64,000 nt of DNA, taken from assembly GCF_019397265.1 (NCBI RefSeq), contig NZ_CP068985.1:8526501-8590500 (forward strand), read 5' to 3'. Positions 1-7,222 of the stretch are shown in pieces (the stretch's first letter is position 1; each line of letters starts with the position of its first letter). The notes below the pieces were generated by a model. The model was not told the DNA's origin. It was given only the letters and a program-made list of their open reading frames with translations, and searched no databases. The translations under genes were made by a program, and so were the position numbers. This stretch comes from Nonomuraea coxensis DSM 45129 (GTDB taxonomy: Bacteria; Actinomycetota; Actinomycetes; Streptosporangiales; Streptosporangiaceae).

Positions 1-88
1 ACGTGCACGCGGCGTGGGCGGCACGCTGACGGTGGAGTCGGCGCCGGGAGAGGGGACCGCACTGTGCCTGCGCATTCCCTCAGGTTGA
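1..88 (+). CDS. Sensor histidine kinase, C-terminal end only
   Basis: The reading frame beginning at base 2 ends in a TGA at 86-88. It encodes the last residues of a HATPase_c domain: a glycine-rich stretch (VGGTLTVESAPGEGT) followed by a hydrophobic strand (ALCLRI), the usual end of NarL-partner kinases. It overlaps the start of the response regulator, as expected for a two-component operon. The very similar ending of the kinase at 45790-46917 (GGTLLVESAAGEGTTVVASL) supports the reading. The rest lies outside the window. Confidence 0.8.
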   Translation, partial: RARGVGGTLTVESAPGEGTALCLRIPSG

Positions 89-684
89 TGATCGTCGATG
101 ACCATCCGGTGGTCCGCGACGGGCTGCGCGGCATGTTCGATCATGTCGGCGACATCGAGGTGGTCGCCGAGGCAGCCGACGGGTTCCAGGCTCTGGCCAT
201 GGCCCGGCGGGCGCGACCGCACGTCGCGCTCATGGACCTGCGCATGCCCGGCCTGGACGGCATCGGCACGATCGAGCGGCTGCGCACGGACCACCCGCAG
301 ATCAAGGTGATCGTGCTGACCACCTATGACACCGACGCCGATGTGACCCGGGCCATGGCGGCCGGGGTGGCGGGCTACCTGCTGAAGGACGCGCCCCGCG
401 AGGAATTGCACCGGGCGGTCCGTACGGCCGCGGCGGGCGGCGCCGTCCTGGCGCCGTCGGTTGCCTCCGCGCTCATCAGCAGGCCCGCGGCCCAGCTGCC
501 GAGCCCGCGCGAACTGGAGGTGTTACGGCTGGTGGCGCGAGGTGCGGCCAACAAGGAGATCGCCCGGACCCTGCTGATCAGCGAGACCACCGTCAAAACC
601 CATCTCAAGCACGTCTTCGCCAAGCTCGGCGTCGAAACCAGGGCTGCGGCCGTCGTCGTGGCGATGGAACGCGGCCTCCTGTAA
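64..684 (+). CDS. NarL/FixJ-family response regulator
   Basis: This is a 206-residue DNA-binding response regulator. The receiver domain occupies about residues 5-125, with the acidic pair D12/D13, the phospho-acceptor D58 in LMDLRMPG, and the conserved lysine in GYLLKD. A LuxR-type helix-turn-helix lies at about 145-200 (PSPRELEVLRLVARG, then NKEIARTLLISETTVKTHL). The GTG start at 64 is preferred over the ATG at 88 because the first beta strand (LRLMIVDD) needs the extra residues; it overlaps the kinase end by 25 bases. It closely resembles the regulator at 46914-47603 (shared VIVLTTYDTD and GYLLKD blocks), so the two are paralogues. The target genes are unknown. Confidence 0.93.
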   Translation: MPAHSLRLMIVDDHPVVRDGLRGMFDHVGDIEVVAEAADGFQALAMARRARPHVALMDLRMPGLDGIGTIERLRTDHPQIKVIVLTTYDTDADVTRAMAAGVAGYLLKDAPREELHRAVRTAAAGGAVLAPSVASALISRPAAQLPSPRELEVLRLVARGAANKEIARTLLISETTVKTHLKHVFAKLGVETRAAAVVVAMERGLL

Positions 685-742
685 GCGCAAGCGGCCGTCA
701 GAGATGAGGAACCGGCTGAACCGCCCCCGGGTTTGATGGAGA

Positions 743-829
743 CTTCAGCGCTCGAACGTGCTGGGCCGTCCAGGCGCCGGTCGGGTGGGCGGTCGCGCCG
801 AGGATGCGCACGCGCCGGGTGGCAACAGG
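743..829 (-). mobile_element. Relic of an integrase-core transposase
   Basis: The minus strand reads, without stops, a 29-codon stretch containing TRRVRILGATAHPTGAW followed by TAQHVRAL. From memory this matches the part of the rve-type integrase core just after the first catalytic Asp in IS-family transposases (typically TRR-hydrophobic-GxTxHPT-xxW-xxQQARN). A stop lies directly before it, and the resemblance ends after ALK, so only a fragment remains. It lies immediately downstream of vgb and is one of several transposase relics around the streptogramin-resistance genes. No other gene is visible in the 685-882 gap. Confidence 0.55.
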
Positions 830-882
830 TCAACGCCGGCGTTCGGCCGCTCTCTCTGCCAAGGTCAGGTAGACAGGTGTGA

Positions 883-1734
883 CTACAGCTCGCCTGGGTG
901 CAGGCTGTGCCGTGCCAGGGCGCCGGACTCCATCGCGACCCAGATTGCTCCGTCCGGGCCGACGGTGAGCCCATGGGGTTCTGCGCCCTCCAGCGGGAAC
1001 TCCGTGATCTTTCCGTCGGTTGTGATGCGGGCCAGCTGTCCCGTGCCCCACTCGGTGAGCCAGAGCGCGTGATCCGGCCCCGCCACGATGGCGTGTGGCC
1101 GGGCAGCGCGGTCGGGCAGCGGGAATTCGGTGATCGCGCCCGAGGTGCTGATCCGGCCGACCTGTCCTGCGCCGATCTCCACGAACCACAGTGCGTCGTC
1201 CGGTCCCGCGCAGATGCCGACCGGTGCCGCGCCCGGTGTGGGCAGCGGGTACGTTGACACTTCGCCGCCAGTGGTGATGCGGCCGATCGCATTGCCCTGG
1301 TTGAGGGTGAACCACAGTCCGCCATCCGGCCCCGCCGCGATCGCCGAAGGCATCGCGCCCGCGCTGGGCAGCGGGTACGTGGACAGCTGCCCGTCCGGGG
1401 TGATCCGTCCGATCCGGTCGTCCTGTAGTTGGGTGAACCACATGGCTCCGTCGCTGCCTGTGGCGATGCCGTACGGCGAGGCCGCCTGGAACGCGGTGAG
1501 GGCGCCGTCCGTGGTGATGCGCCCGATCCGGCCGCCGGTGAACTCGGTGAACCACAGGGTGCCGTCCGGCCCCGGGGTGATGACCGTGGGCTGGCCGTCG
1601 GCCGGGTCGAGGGAGAAGAATGTGGGCTCGTCACCTGGCACGACCTGTCCGATCCGGCCTTGGTGCACGAGAGTGAACCAGAGCGCGCCGTCGGGGCCGC
1701 AGGTGATGCCGTACGGTGAACCATCGATCAACAT
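883..1734 (-). CDS. vgb: Virginiamycin B lyase (streptogramin B lyase)
   Basis: The 283-residue product linearises type B streptogramins by cutting the ester bond of the cyclodepsipeptide (known for the family). It consists of about seven blades of a beta propeller, each with a GPDGALWFT-like turn and a following GRIT strand. The residues known as catalytic in the staphylococcal enzyme (H228, H270, E284) correspond to H214 in RPHAI, H254 in EPHGL and E269 in AMES, all present. The start is the ATG at 1734 because AAGGAG lies nine bases upstream; the frame stays open further upstream, but without family similarity. It is the last gene of a minus-strand series with DUF5701, vat and a truncated doxX, divergent from a LysR regulator. 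It is probably active. Confidence 0.9.
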   Translation of the reverse strand: MLIDGSPYGITCGPDGALWFTLVHQGRIGQVVPGDEPTFFSLDPADGQPTVITPGPDGTLWFTEFTGGRIGRITTDGALTAFQAASPYGIATGSDGAMWFTQLQDDRIGRITPDGQLSTYPLPSAGAMPSAIAAGPDGGLWFTLNQGNAIGRITTGGEVSTYPLPTPGAAPVGICAGPDDALWFVEIGAGQVGRISTSGAITEFPLPDRAARPHAIVAGPDHALWLTEWGTGQLARITTDGKITEFPLEGAEPHGLTVGPDGAIWVAMESGALARHSLHPGEL

Positions 1735-1887
1735 AGAAGAGATCTCCTTACCGGTGAAGCGGCTGCGGGTGATCGGCACGAGCGTGCCTGGGGTGATCGC
1801 GCAGGGCTTGCTCGAACGGTCCACGCAGCCGTTGGCCCTGCCCCTGCTGATCGTCGGCCTGGTCGAGTTCCGGGGCATGGTCGTCGG

Positions 1888-2541
1888 CTATGCGGTCGCG
1901 CGACGGCCGCCGGCGGAGGCCATGCCGAGCCAGGTGTGCGGGTTGCGTTCCCAGCACCAGCCGAGTTTGGGGGCGTTCTGGCTGATCCACAGGGCCGGGA
2001 CGCGGCGGTCGCCGGAGCGGGAGCCGCCGAGGGAGAAGCACTTGTTCTTGACCAGGATCTCCGGGAACTGGGTGATCACCGCGATGCCCTCCTCGATGGT
2101 GAGCAGCGTGCGCCCCCGGGCGGCGATGGTGTTCATGGCGTCCTGGGGCACGGCCCCGCAGAACTCCTCACCGCGTTCGATGTCCGTCAGGAGGTATACC
2201 TGCTGCTCCGGAAGCCCGGTCTCCGGGATGGCGACGAATCGTTCCAGGGAGCCAGGTTCGAAGGAGTGGTCGACGAAGCCCGGTTTGGGCTTTCCGTGCA
2301 GGGTGGTGCGCGGCATCGTCTGCTCGATCGGCACGACCTGACGGGTGACCACGAGCACGAACGGAAGCCGGCCGGCGCCGGACTCGCAGGCGAGGCTTCC
2401 GGTCGTGGCGGCGAGGTCGCGCAGGGGTTCGGCCAGGGACTGGAACTGCTCGGGCGTCAGGCCCGCCATCGCCGGATAGTCCCGTTCGATCAGGTTGTGG
2501 ACCTGGCGGTCGAATTCTGCGGCTGCGTCGATGGTTGTCAC
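1888..2541 (-). CDS. DUF5701 family protein
   Basis: The 217-residue protein belongs, as far as I recognise it, to the actinobacterial DUF5701 family of unknown function. It is soluble, with no signal peptide or membrane segment. Recognisable blocks are PFVLVVT, a GKPKPGFVDH stretch, ERGEEFCGAVP and a C-terminal segment with KCFSLGGSRSGDRRVPALW and PKLGWCWE. The start is the GTG at 2541, preceded by GAAAGGA. It lies between vat and vgb on the same strand, with gaps of about 130-150 bases, so co-transcription is likely but not certain. Nothing in the sequence ties it to antibiotic resistance apart from its position. Confidence 0.75.
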   Translation of the reverse strand: MTTIDAAAEFDRQVHNLIERDYPAMAGLTPEQFQSLAEPLRDLAATTGSLACESGAGRLPFVLVVTRQVVPIEQTMPRTTLHGKPKPGFVDHSFEPGSLERFVAIPETGLPEQQVYLLTDIERGEEFCGAVPQDAMNTIAARGRTLLTIEEGIAVITQFPEILVKNKCFSLGGSRSGDRRVPALWISQNAPKLGWCWERNPHTWLGMASAGGRRATA

Positions 2542-2668
2542 GAGATCCTTTCAGCAATGCGGTGCCGGGGGGCGATGCGAGTGAGGGCCCCGGTGTCTGG
2601 GGTTGTCCCAGAGGCACCGCCGGTCCTGATGTGATCCAGTACGGCCCACCCTTCAGTGGTCATGTGGG

Positions 2669-3325
2669 TCAACGGCTCTTCTCCAGCCCGTGTTCGGCGG
2701 CGATGCGGGCGATGTCGTCCGGGGTGCCGGCCATGATCGTACGTGCGTGCTCGGTCACCAGGTCGGCGGGCCAGTCCCACCAGGCGGCCCGCAGGAGCCG
2801 TTCGACGTCGGCGTCGGCGAAGCGGCGGCGGATGGGCCTGGCCGGGTTCCCGCCGACGATCGTGTACGGCGGGACGTCGGCGGTGACCACGGCCCCGGCC
2901 GCGATGATCGCACCGTCACCGATGGTCACGCCGGGCATGACGGTCGCCTGGTAGCCGAACCACACGTCGTTGCCGACCACGGTGTCGCCCCGGCTGGGCA
3001 TGCCGGTGACGAGGTCGAGGGTGCGTTCGGTCCACTCGCCGCCGAACATGGTGAACGGGAAGGTGGACACGCCCATCGTCGGGTGGTCGGCGCCGGCCAT
3101 CAGGAAGCGGGTGCCGGAGGCGATCGCGCAGTACTTGCCGATGATCAGCCGTTCGGGCCCGTAGGCGTACAGCACGTTGTGCTGCTCGAAGCCGGTCGCG
3201 TCGTCGGGGTCGTCGTAGTAGGTGTACTCGCCCACCGTGATCGTCGGCGAGCTGACCAGCGGCTTGAGGAGGACCACCCGCTCATGGGCGGGCAACGGGT
3301 GCACGGTCGTCGGGTCGGGCGTCAA
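2669..3325 (-). CDS. vat: Virginiamycin A (streptogramin A) O-acetyltransferase
   Basis: The 218-residue enzyme is of the Vat/xenobiotic acetyltransferase type, which transfers acetyl from acetyl-CoA to the hydroxyl of type A streptogramins (known for the family). It shows a left-handed beta-helix pattern of hexapeptide repeats (IIGKYCAI, VVGNDVWFGY, TIGDGAIIAAGAVV). The loop GADHPTMGVSTFPF carries the catalytic histidine (H81, equivalent to H82 of VatD). The region IVGGNPARPIRRRF is the typical cofactor-side ending. The start is a TTG at 3325, eight to nine bases after AAGGA. With vgb two genes downstream, this locus would cover both streptogramin components. Confidence 0.9.
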   Translation of the reverse strand: MTPDPTTVHPLPAHERVVLLKPLVSSPTITVGEYTYYDDPDDATGFEQHNVLYAYGPERLIIGKYCAIASGTRFLMAGADHPTMGVSTFPFTMFGGEWTERTLDLVTGMPSRGDTVVGNDVWFGYQATVMPGVTIGDGAIIAAGAVVTADVPPYTIVGGNPARPIRRRFADADVERLLRAAWWDWPADLVTEHARTIMAGTPDDIARIAAEHGLEKSR

Positions 3326-3516
3326 GAGGTGTTCCTTTCTGGAGAAAGTCGGACGACAAGGTCAGCCGGTGCGCGGCGGGGCGGCCGTACTGGCCGTACT
3401 GGCTGTGCGGCGCTTGAGGAGATCTCTCGGATCTTCCGATACTTCTGGACGTGACGCTCACGGCCGCGCGATGACGGGCTGTGTCGGTCAGGGTCACTGG
3501 TCCTGGTGCGTTCGGC

Positions 3517-3657
3517 TCAGCGCCGCCTGCTGCCATGAAGGTCGGGCCTGGCCAGGGACAAGGTGGCCACGACCGGGGCCCGGCGCAGCAGCGAGAAGCC
3601 CGAGAAGCCGACCCAGGCGGAGGTAAGAACGGTGACGACGATGAGAACGGTAGACAT
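3517..3657 (-). pseudogene. Truncated DoxX-like membrane protein (N-terminal remnant)
   Basis: An ATG at 3657, six bases after AGGAG, opens a 46-residue frame. It begins with one clear transmembrane helix (VLIVVTVLTSAWVGFSGFSL) followed by LRRAPVV, which resembles the first helix of DoxX-like proteins of about 120-150 residues. The similarity stops after ARPDL and the frame ends in a basic tail, so about three quarters of the gene is missing. It is divergent from the LysR gene and heads the vat-DUF5701-vgb series. It may be the original LysR-controlled gene, cut when the resistance genes arrived. The 190 bases between it and vat hold no gene I can recognise. Confidence 0.6.
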
Positions 3658-3774
3658 CGAATCTCCTGGACAAACTGGGTAATCACGCCCGCGCGCGTCA
3701 GCCCCCTTGGCAACAGGTGCGCCACCCAGTCTCGGGCGAGCCGTCGAGATGAACAACGGCGATTACGGCCACGG

Positions 3775-3788
3775 ATCGTTAAGCGATA
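3775..3788. promoter_or_regulatory. Candidate LysR operator
   Basis: ATCG-TTAAG-CGAT is a short inverted repeat, and the bases 3776-3788 (TCGTTAAGCGATA) fit the T-N11-A LysR box. It lies 22 bases before the lysR start and between the divergent lysR and doxX-like genes, the usual place for a self-regulated LysR site. Confidence 0.45.
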
Positions 3789-3809
3789 GGTTCACGGTCG
3801 GGAGGCGGA

Positions 3810-4724
3810 ATGGAACTACGCGACATCGAGATCTTTCTGACACTGGCCGAGGAACTGCACTTCGGCCGTACCGCCGAACGCCTGCACGTGACACCCTCAC
3901 GGGTAAGCCAAGCGATCAAGAAGCAGGAACGCCGGATCGGCGCCGCGCTGTTCGACCGCGACAGCCGCAACGTACGGCTGACACCGATCGGCCGCCGACT
4001 CTTCGAGGACCTCCAGCCCATGTACCGGGGCCTGTGCGAAGGCATCGACCGCGCCACCCGCGCCGCCCGGGGAAAGCGGCAGGTCCTGCGCATCGGCATG
4101 ATCAACGCCAACCATCAGGACCTGCGCCCCCTGCTGGACGCCTTCGAGGCCCGCCACCCCACCTGCGACCTGAACATCCGCCACGTCGGATTCAACGACC
4201 CCTTCGGGCCTCTGCGGGCCGGCGCCGTCGACGTGCAGATCGCCTGGCTGCCCGTCCAGGAGGCCGACCTCACCGTCGGCCCGGTCGTCTACATCGAACC
4301 GGTGGTCCTGGCCGTCGGCGTCAGCCACCGGCTCGCGGCACGCGCATCGATCTCCTACGAGGATCTGGCCGACGAGGTCGTCATGGGCGGCGCACGACCC
4401 GACTACTGGCGCGAGGCACTGGTCCCCCGGCGCACCCCGAACGGACGACCGATCCCCGCCGGTCCCGTCGTCGACAACTCCGCGGAGATGCTCCCCCTGC
4501 TCTCCAACGGCGAAGCCGTCTCACCCGTCCACGCCCACGCCGCCCGCTACTTCCCCCGTCCCGACATCGCCTACGTGCCCATCCACGACGCACCACCCGC
4601 ACGATGGGCGCTGATCTGGCGCACGACCCCGCAGTCCGACCTCATCCAGGACCTCGCCCGCACCGCTCACCGCATCGGCCCGATCACGTCCCCCGAACTC
4701 GAAGACCACGCTCCCCACCCCTGA
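3810..4724 (+). CDS. LysR-family transcriptional regulator
   Basis: This is a 304-residue LysR regulator. The N-terminal winged helix covers residues 1-60 (ELRDIEIFLTLAEELHFGRT, then VSQAIKKQERRIGAALFDR) and is followed by a periplasmic-binding-protein-like effector domain from about 90 to 295. The start at 3810 follows GGGAGG. It is divergent from the doxX relic and the streptogramin genes, with a T-N11-A site between them. It probably regulates that side, but whether it responds to streptogramins or served only the original doxX gene cannot be told from sequence. Confidence 0.9.
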   Translation: MELRDIEIFLTLAEELHFGRTAERLHVTPSRVSQAIKKQERRIGAALFDRDSRNVRLTPIGRRLFEDLQPMYRGLCEGIDRATRAARGKRQVLRIGMINANHQDLRPLLDAFEARHPTCDLNIRHVGFNDPFGPLRAGAVDVQIAWLPVQEADLTVGPVVYIEPVVLAVGVSHRLAARASISYEDLADEVVMGGARPDYWREALVPRRTPNGRPIPAGPVVDNSAEMLPLLSNGEAVSPVHAHAARYFPRPDIAYVPIHDAPPARWALIWRTTPQSDLIQDLARTAHRIGPITSPELEDHAPHP

Positions 4725-4744
4725 ACGGGGGTATCACGCCAGGT

Positions 4745-4927
4745 TCATCTGTCGGCGTCGGCGTCGGCGTCCCAGCGGGCGGCCAGGTTCCAGCAGCTCT
4801 TGCGGTCGAGGTTGGTCAGCAGTCCGCGCACGTACGCACTCGCCGCACGACGTGGTTCGATGCGGCCGATCCGGCTGCGGTGGCCGTCGCCATGTGACCC
4901 GAACGCCTCAAGATCGCCAAGTGTCAC
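4745..4927 (-). mobile_element. IS701-type transposase N-terminal relic
   Basis: The minus strand encodes about 45 residues recognisable as the start of an IS701-family transposase. They comprise a GRIEPRRAASAYVRGLL block and then LDRKSCWNLA, matching the family pattern (R-x-EPR-x-R-A-x-x-Y-x-RGLL-x-x-L-x-RK-N/S-x-W-x-LA). The rest of the about 400-residue enzyme is missing; the frame runs into a GAC-repeat tail and stops. The 266 bases between this relic and the next gene (4928-5193) hold no gene I can recognise. Confidence 0.65.
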
Positions 4928-5193
4928 TGGAGTACCAGGTGTGATCAGGTCGTACCGCGCTTCGCCATTGATCTCAGCCGCTGTCTCCGGAAGTACGGCC
5001 TGGTGTGGGCCGGCATCGGACGGTGCGAAGCTCTACCGCGAAAGTGCCACTCCCCCAAAGGGCCCGAGTCCGGGGACAACGACAACACCAGTTCGCTACG
5101 ACACGTGGCGTTCGAACTCGACGATGCCGCCGAGGTCGGTCCGGGCCGGGGACGCTTTCGAGCACATGGTATGCAGCAGAAGGGATATCCCTG

Positions 5194-5922
5194 ATGGTGA
5201 TGACGAATTACCCGCCCGAGTTCAAGGCCGACGCGGTGGCGTTGGCGCTGTCCGAGCCGGGCCGGTCGATCACGGCGATCGCGCGGGATCTGGGAGTGGG
5301 CCGCGAGACGCTGCGGGTGTGGGTGCGGGCCGCGCAGGCTCGGGCCGAGGGCAGGCGGGGCGCGCCCGGCGGTGCTGCCGGCGGTCAGGACGGGGCGGCC
5401 GAGGTCCCGTTCGGCAGGATCAAGATCCGTGTCAGCGCCCTGGTGTTCTGCGGCGACGAGGTGGCGCTGCTGCGCAGGGACCGCCCCGATGGCATCTGCT
5501 TGTTCACCACGATCGGTGGGAACGTGTGCGAAGGTGAACCGCTCGACGCCGCCCTCGCCCGGGAGCTGGAGGAGGAGCTCGCCCTCGCTCCGGGGTCGGG
5601 AACGGAGCCGGAACTGCTGTGGCTGATGGACGCCCGGGTGTCGCGGCCGGGAAGCACGCCTTCGCCCCGCAAGCTGCACCTGATCTATCGCCTTCACGTC
5701 AGCCCGGAGGTTCGCCGCGCTCTCGCCACGCATGAGCTCGATGAGATGGCCGCGGGCGGTCACGAGGTTGGGCACGTGCAGTGGATCGACTACCGGCAGG
5801 CAGCTGATCTGCCGTTGTTCCCTCCCGTCGGGGCGGCGCTTGCTCGGCTGGCCGGTCCTGCTGCGAGGCCGGGCGCCGTCGAACTGCCCGCGGTGACGGA
5901 CAAGGAGTACTCCTGGATCTGA
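5194..5922 (+). CDS. Transposase-OrfA helix-turn-helix fused to a NUDIX hydrolase domain
   Basis: This 242-residue frame joins two unrelated parts. Residues 1-55 match the N-terminal helix-turn-helix of IS3-type OrfA (YPPEFKADAVALALSEPG, then IARDLGVGRETLRVWVRAA). After a Gly/Ala linker (about 55-70), residues 74-215 form a NUDIX domain with the box G109-x5-E115-x7-R123-E124-L-x-E-E, the Mg-binding signature for cleaving nucleoside-diphosphate-linked substrates. The start is the ATG at 5194, nine bases after AAGGG. The NUDIX part has lost any start of its own near IKIRVSALVF, so it now depends on the transposase start. It may be an accidental capture or a working fusion; the reading frame is intact across the joint. 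Confidence 0.75.
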   Translation: MVMTNYPPEFKADAVALALSEPGRSITAIARDLGVGRETLRVWVRAAQARAEGRRGAPGGAAGGQDGAAEVPFGRIKIRVSALVFCGDEVALLRRDRPDGICLFTTIGGNVCEGEPLDAALARELEEELALAPGSGTEPELLWLMDARVSRPGSTPSPRKLHLIYRLHVSPEVRRALATHELDEMAAGGHEVGHVQWIDYRQAADLPLFPPVGAALARLAGPAARPGAVELPAVTDKEYSWI

Positions 5923-5969
5923 GGTCACCTCTTCCCCATACTTCGACGGTCGATATATGGTCGGGAGCC

Positions 5970-6290
5970 ATGGCCGGCATGACGGAGGCGACGTACTTCA
6001 TCCTCGTCGCCCTGACAGCGGAACCGCTTCACGGATACGGGATCATCAAACAGGTCCGAACCCAGTCACTCGGCGAGGTCGACCTCGCTGTCGGCACCCT
6101 GTACGGCGCGCTCGACCGGCTCTCCGAGACCGGCTGGGTGCGGCTGGACCGCGAGGAGACCGTCAACGGGCGTCCTCGGCGCTACTACCGGATCACCGAC
6201 GACGGCGTGCGGGCCGTCCGTGCTCACGCGGCCCGGTTGCAGCGCGCCGCCGCACTCGTCCTGCGGCCGGGCGGGGTGACGAGCGCATGA
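5970..6290 (+). CDS. PadR-family transcriptional regulator
   Basis: The 106-residue protein has the PadR winged-helix: ATYFILVALTAEPLHGYGI, then the GTLYGALDRLSETGWV wing-turn and the RRYYRITDDG strand. The family represses genes near it and often binds an AT-rich dyad; ATATAT occurs just upstream (CGATATATGG at 5951-5960). The start could be the ATG at 5970 or the one at 5979; GGGAG at 5963-5967 fits the second better. It overlaps the next gene by ATGA, so the two are translationally coupled. This arrangement (PadR followed by a membrane protein) is common in actinomycetes. Confidence 0.9.
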   Translation: MAGMTEATYFILVALTAEPLHGYGIIKQVRTQSLGEVDLAVGTLYGALDRLSETGWVRLDREETVNGRPRRYYRITDDGVRAVRAHAARLQRAAALVLRPGGVTSA

Positions 6291-7165
6291 GCCACGTTCT
6301 CGAACTGCGGTACCGCCGCCTCCTGCGCGCCTACCCCAAGGAGTACCGCGCCGAGCACGGCGAGGAACTGATCGGCACCCTGATGGAGGCGGCCCGGCCC
6401 GGGGCCCGCCGGCCGTCGCTCCGCGAGACGCTGCATCTCCTCGCCGGCGGCTTCACCGCCCGCGTCCGGGCCACCCGCGCGTCCGGCGTGCCGCCGTGGG
6501 CCGATGGGCTGCACCTCGGCGCGCTGGTCGTGACGGCCGTCACCTTCGCTCAGCTTCCCGTCCTGCCGTACGTCACCTACAAGATGTGGACCGCGCTCGG
6601 GATCATCCTGATGGTGGCGCTCGTACGGGGATGGATGCGTGTCGCGGCTCCTCTGGCGGCGGTCGCCGCGCTGTGGACAAGCTGGCCCGTAGTCCCGGTG
6701 CTCGGCCTCGGACCGGTGTACGGGGATCTCGCGCCGGTCGCGCCCTACTGGGTGGTCGCGGGTGCGTCAGTGGTGCTCGCCGTCCGGCGGAGAGGGGCGG
6801 GCCGCACGTCCGGGAAGGCTCGATGGTGGGGCGCGACGATGCCTGCCCGGTCGTCGCGGTGGCTGCTCGTCCCGCTGGCCGGCTGGGCGCTGCAGCTCAC
6901 GGAGATGCCGATGTACGACCCCGTCCGGGTCGTCTCGCGGGCCGGCGTCGAGATGACGGCCCTGCTGCTGGTGCTGGCCGCCACGGTGGCCGCCAGGGAC
7001 GGCCGATGGGCGCTGGCAGCCGCCGTCTACCTGGTTCCCGGCCTGGTCTACCTGGCCGAGAATCTGCTGGTGACCGGGGTCCGCGGCTTTCTGTACTGGG
7101 GCGTGCTCACCGCTCTCGTCGGGGCCTCCTTGGTCGCCGCCCGCCGGATGCACGGCAAGGCGTGA
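6287..7165 (+). CDS. Multi-pass membrane protein coupled to PadR
   Basis: The 292-residue product starts with a soluble segment, LELRYRRLLRAYPKEYRAEHGEELIGTL in two pieces, typical of actinobacterial membrane proteins encoded beside PadR regulators. It then has about seven hydrophobic helices from residue 80 on. The ATG at 6287 overlaps the padR stop (ATGA). No enzymatic motif is visible. By analogy with similar padR pairs it may be a stress or envelope protein whose expression PadR controls, but its function is unknown. Confidence 0.75.
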   Translation: MSHVLELRYRRLLRAYPKEYRAEHGEELIGTLMEAARPGARRPSLRETLHLLAGGFTARVRATRASGVPPWADGLHLGALVVTAVTFAQLPVLPYVTYKMWTALGIILMVALVRGWMRVAAPLAAVAALWTSWPVVPVLGLGPVYGDLAPVAPYWVVAGASVVLAVRRRGAGRTSGKARWWGATMPARSSRWLLVPLAGWALQLTEMPMYDPVRVVSRAGVEMTALLLVLAATVAARDGRWALAAAVYLVPGLVYLAENLLVTGVRGFLYWGVLTALVGASLVAARRMHGKA

Positions 7166-7222
7166 TCGGTTCATTCCGAGCTCCCCGAGGATCGGTCGCC
7201 GATCCGGACGTACGGAGAATGA

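Noticed and set aside
375..1724. A 449-codon minus-strand ORF across the regulator end and vgb
   Set aside because: Out of frame with vgb, Ser/Arg/Pro-rich, and without a ribosome-binding site.
3707..4897. A 396-codon plus-strand ORF across the LysR gene
   Set aside because: Shifted-frame shadow rich in Arg and Pro; the LysR frame is the one with family similarity.
4928..5193. Possible further transposase fragments before the NUDIX fusion
   Set aside because: Short open stretches exist on both strands, but none matches a family I can name.
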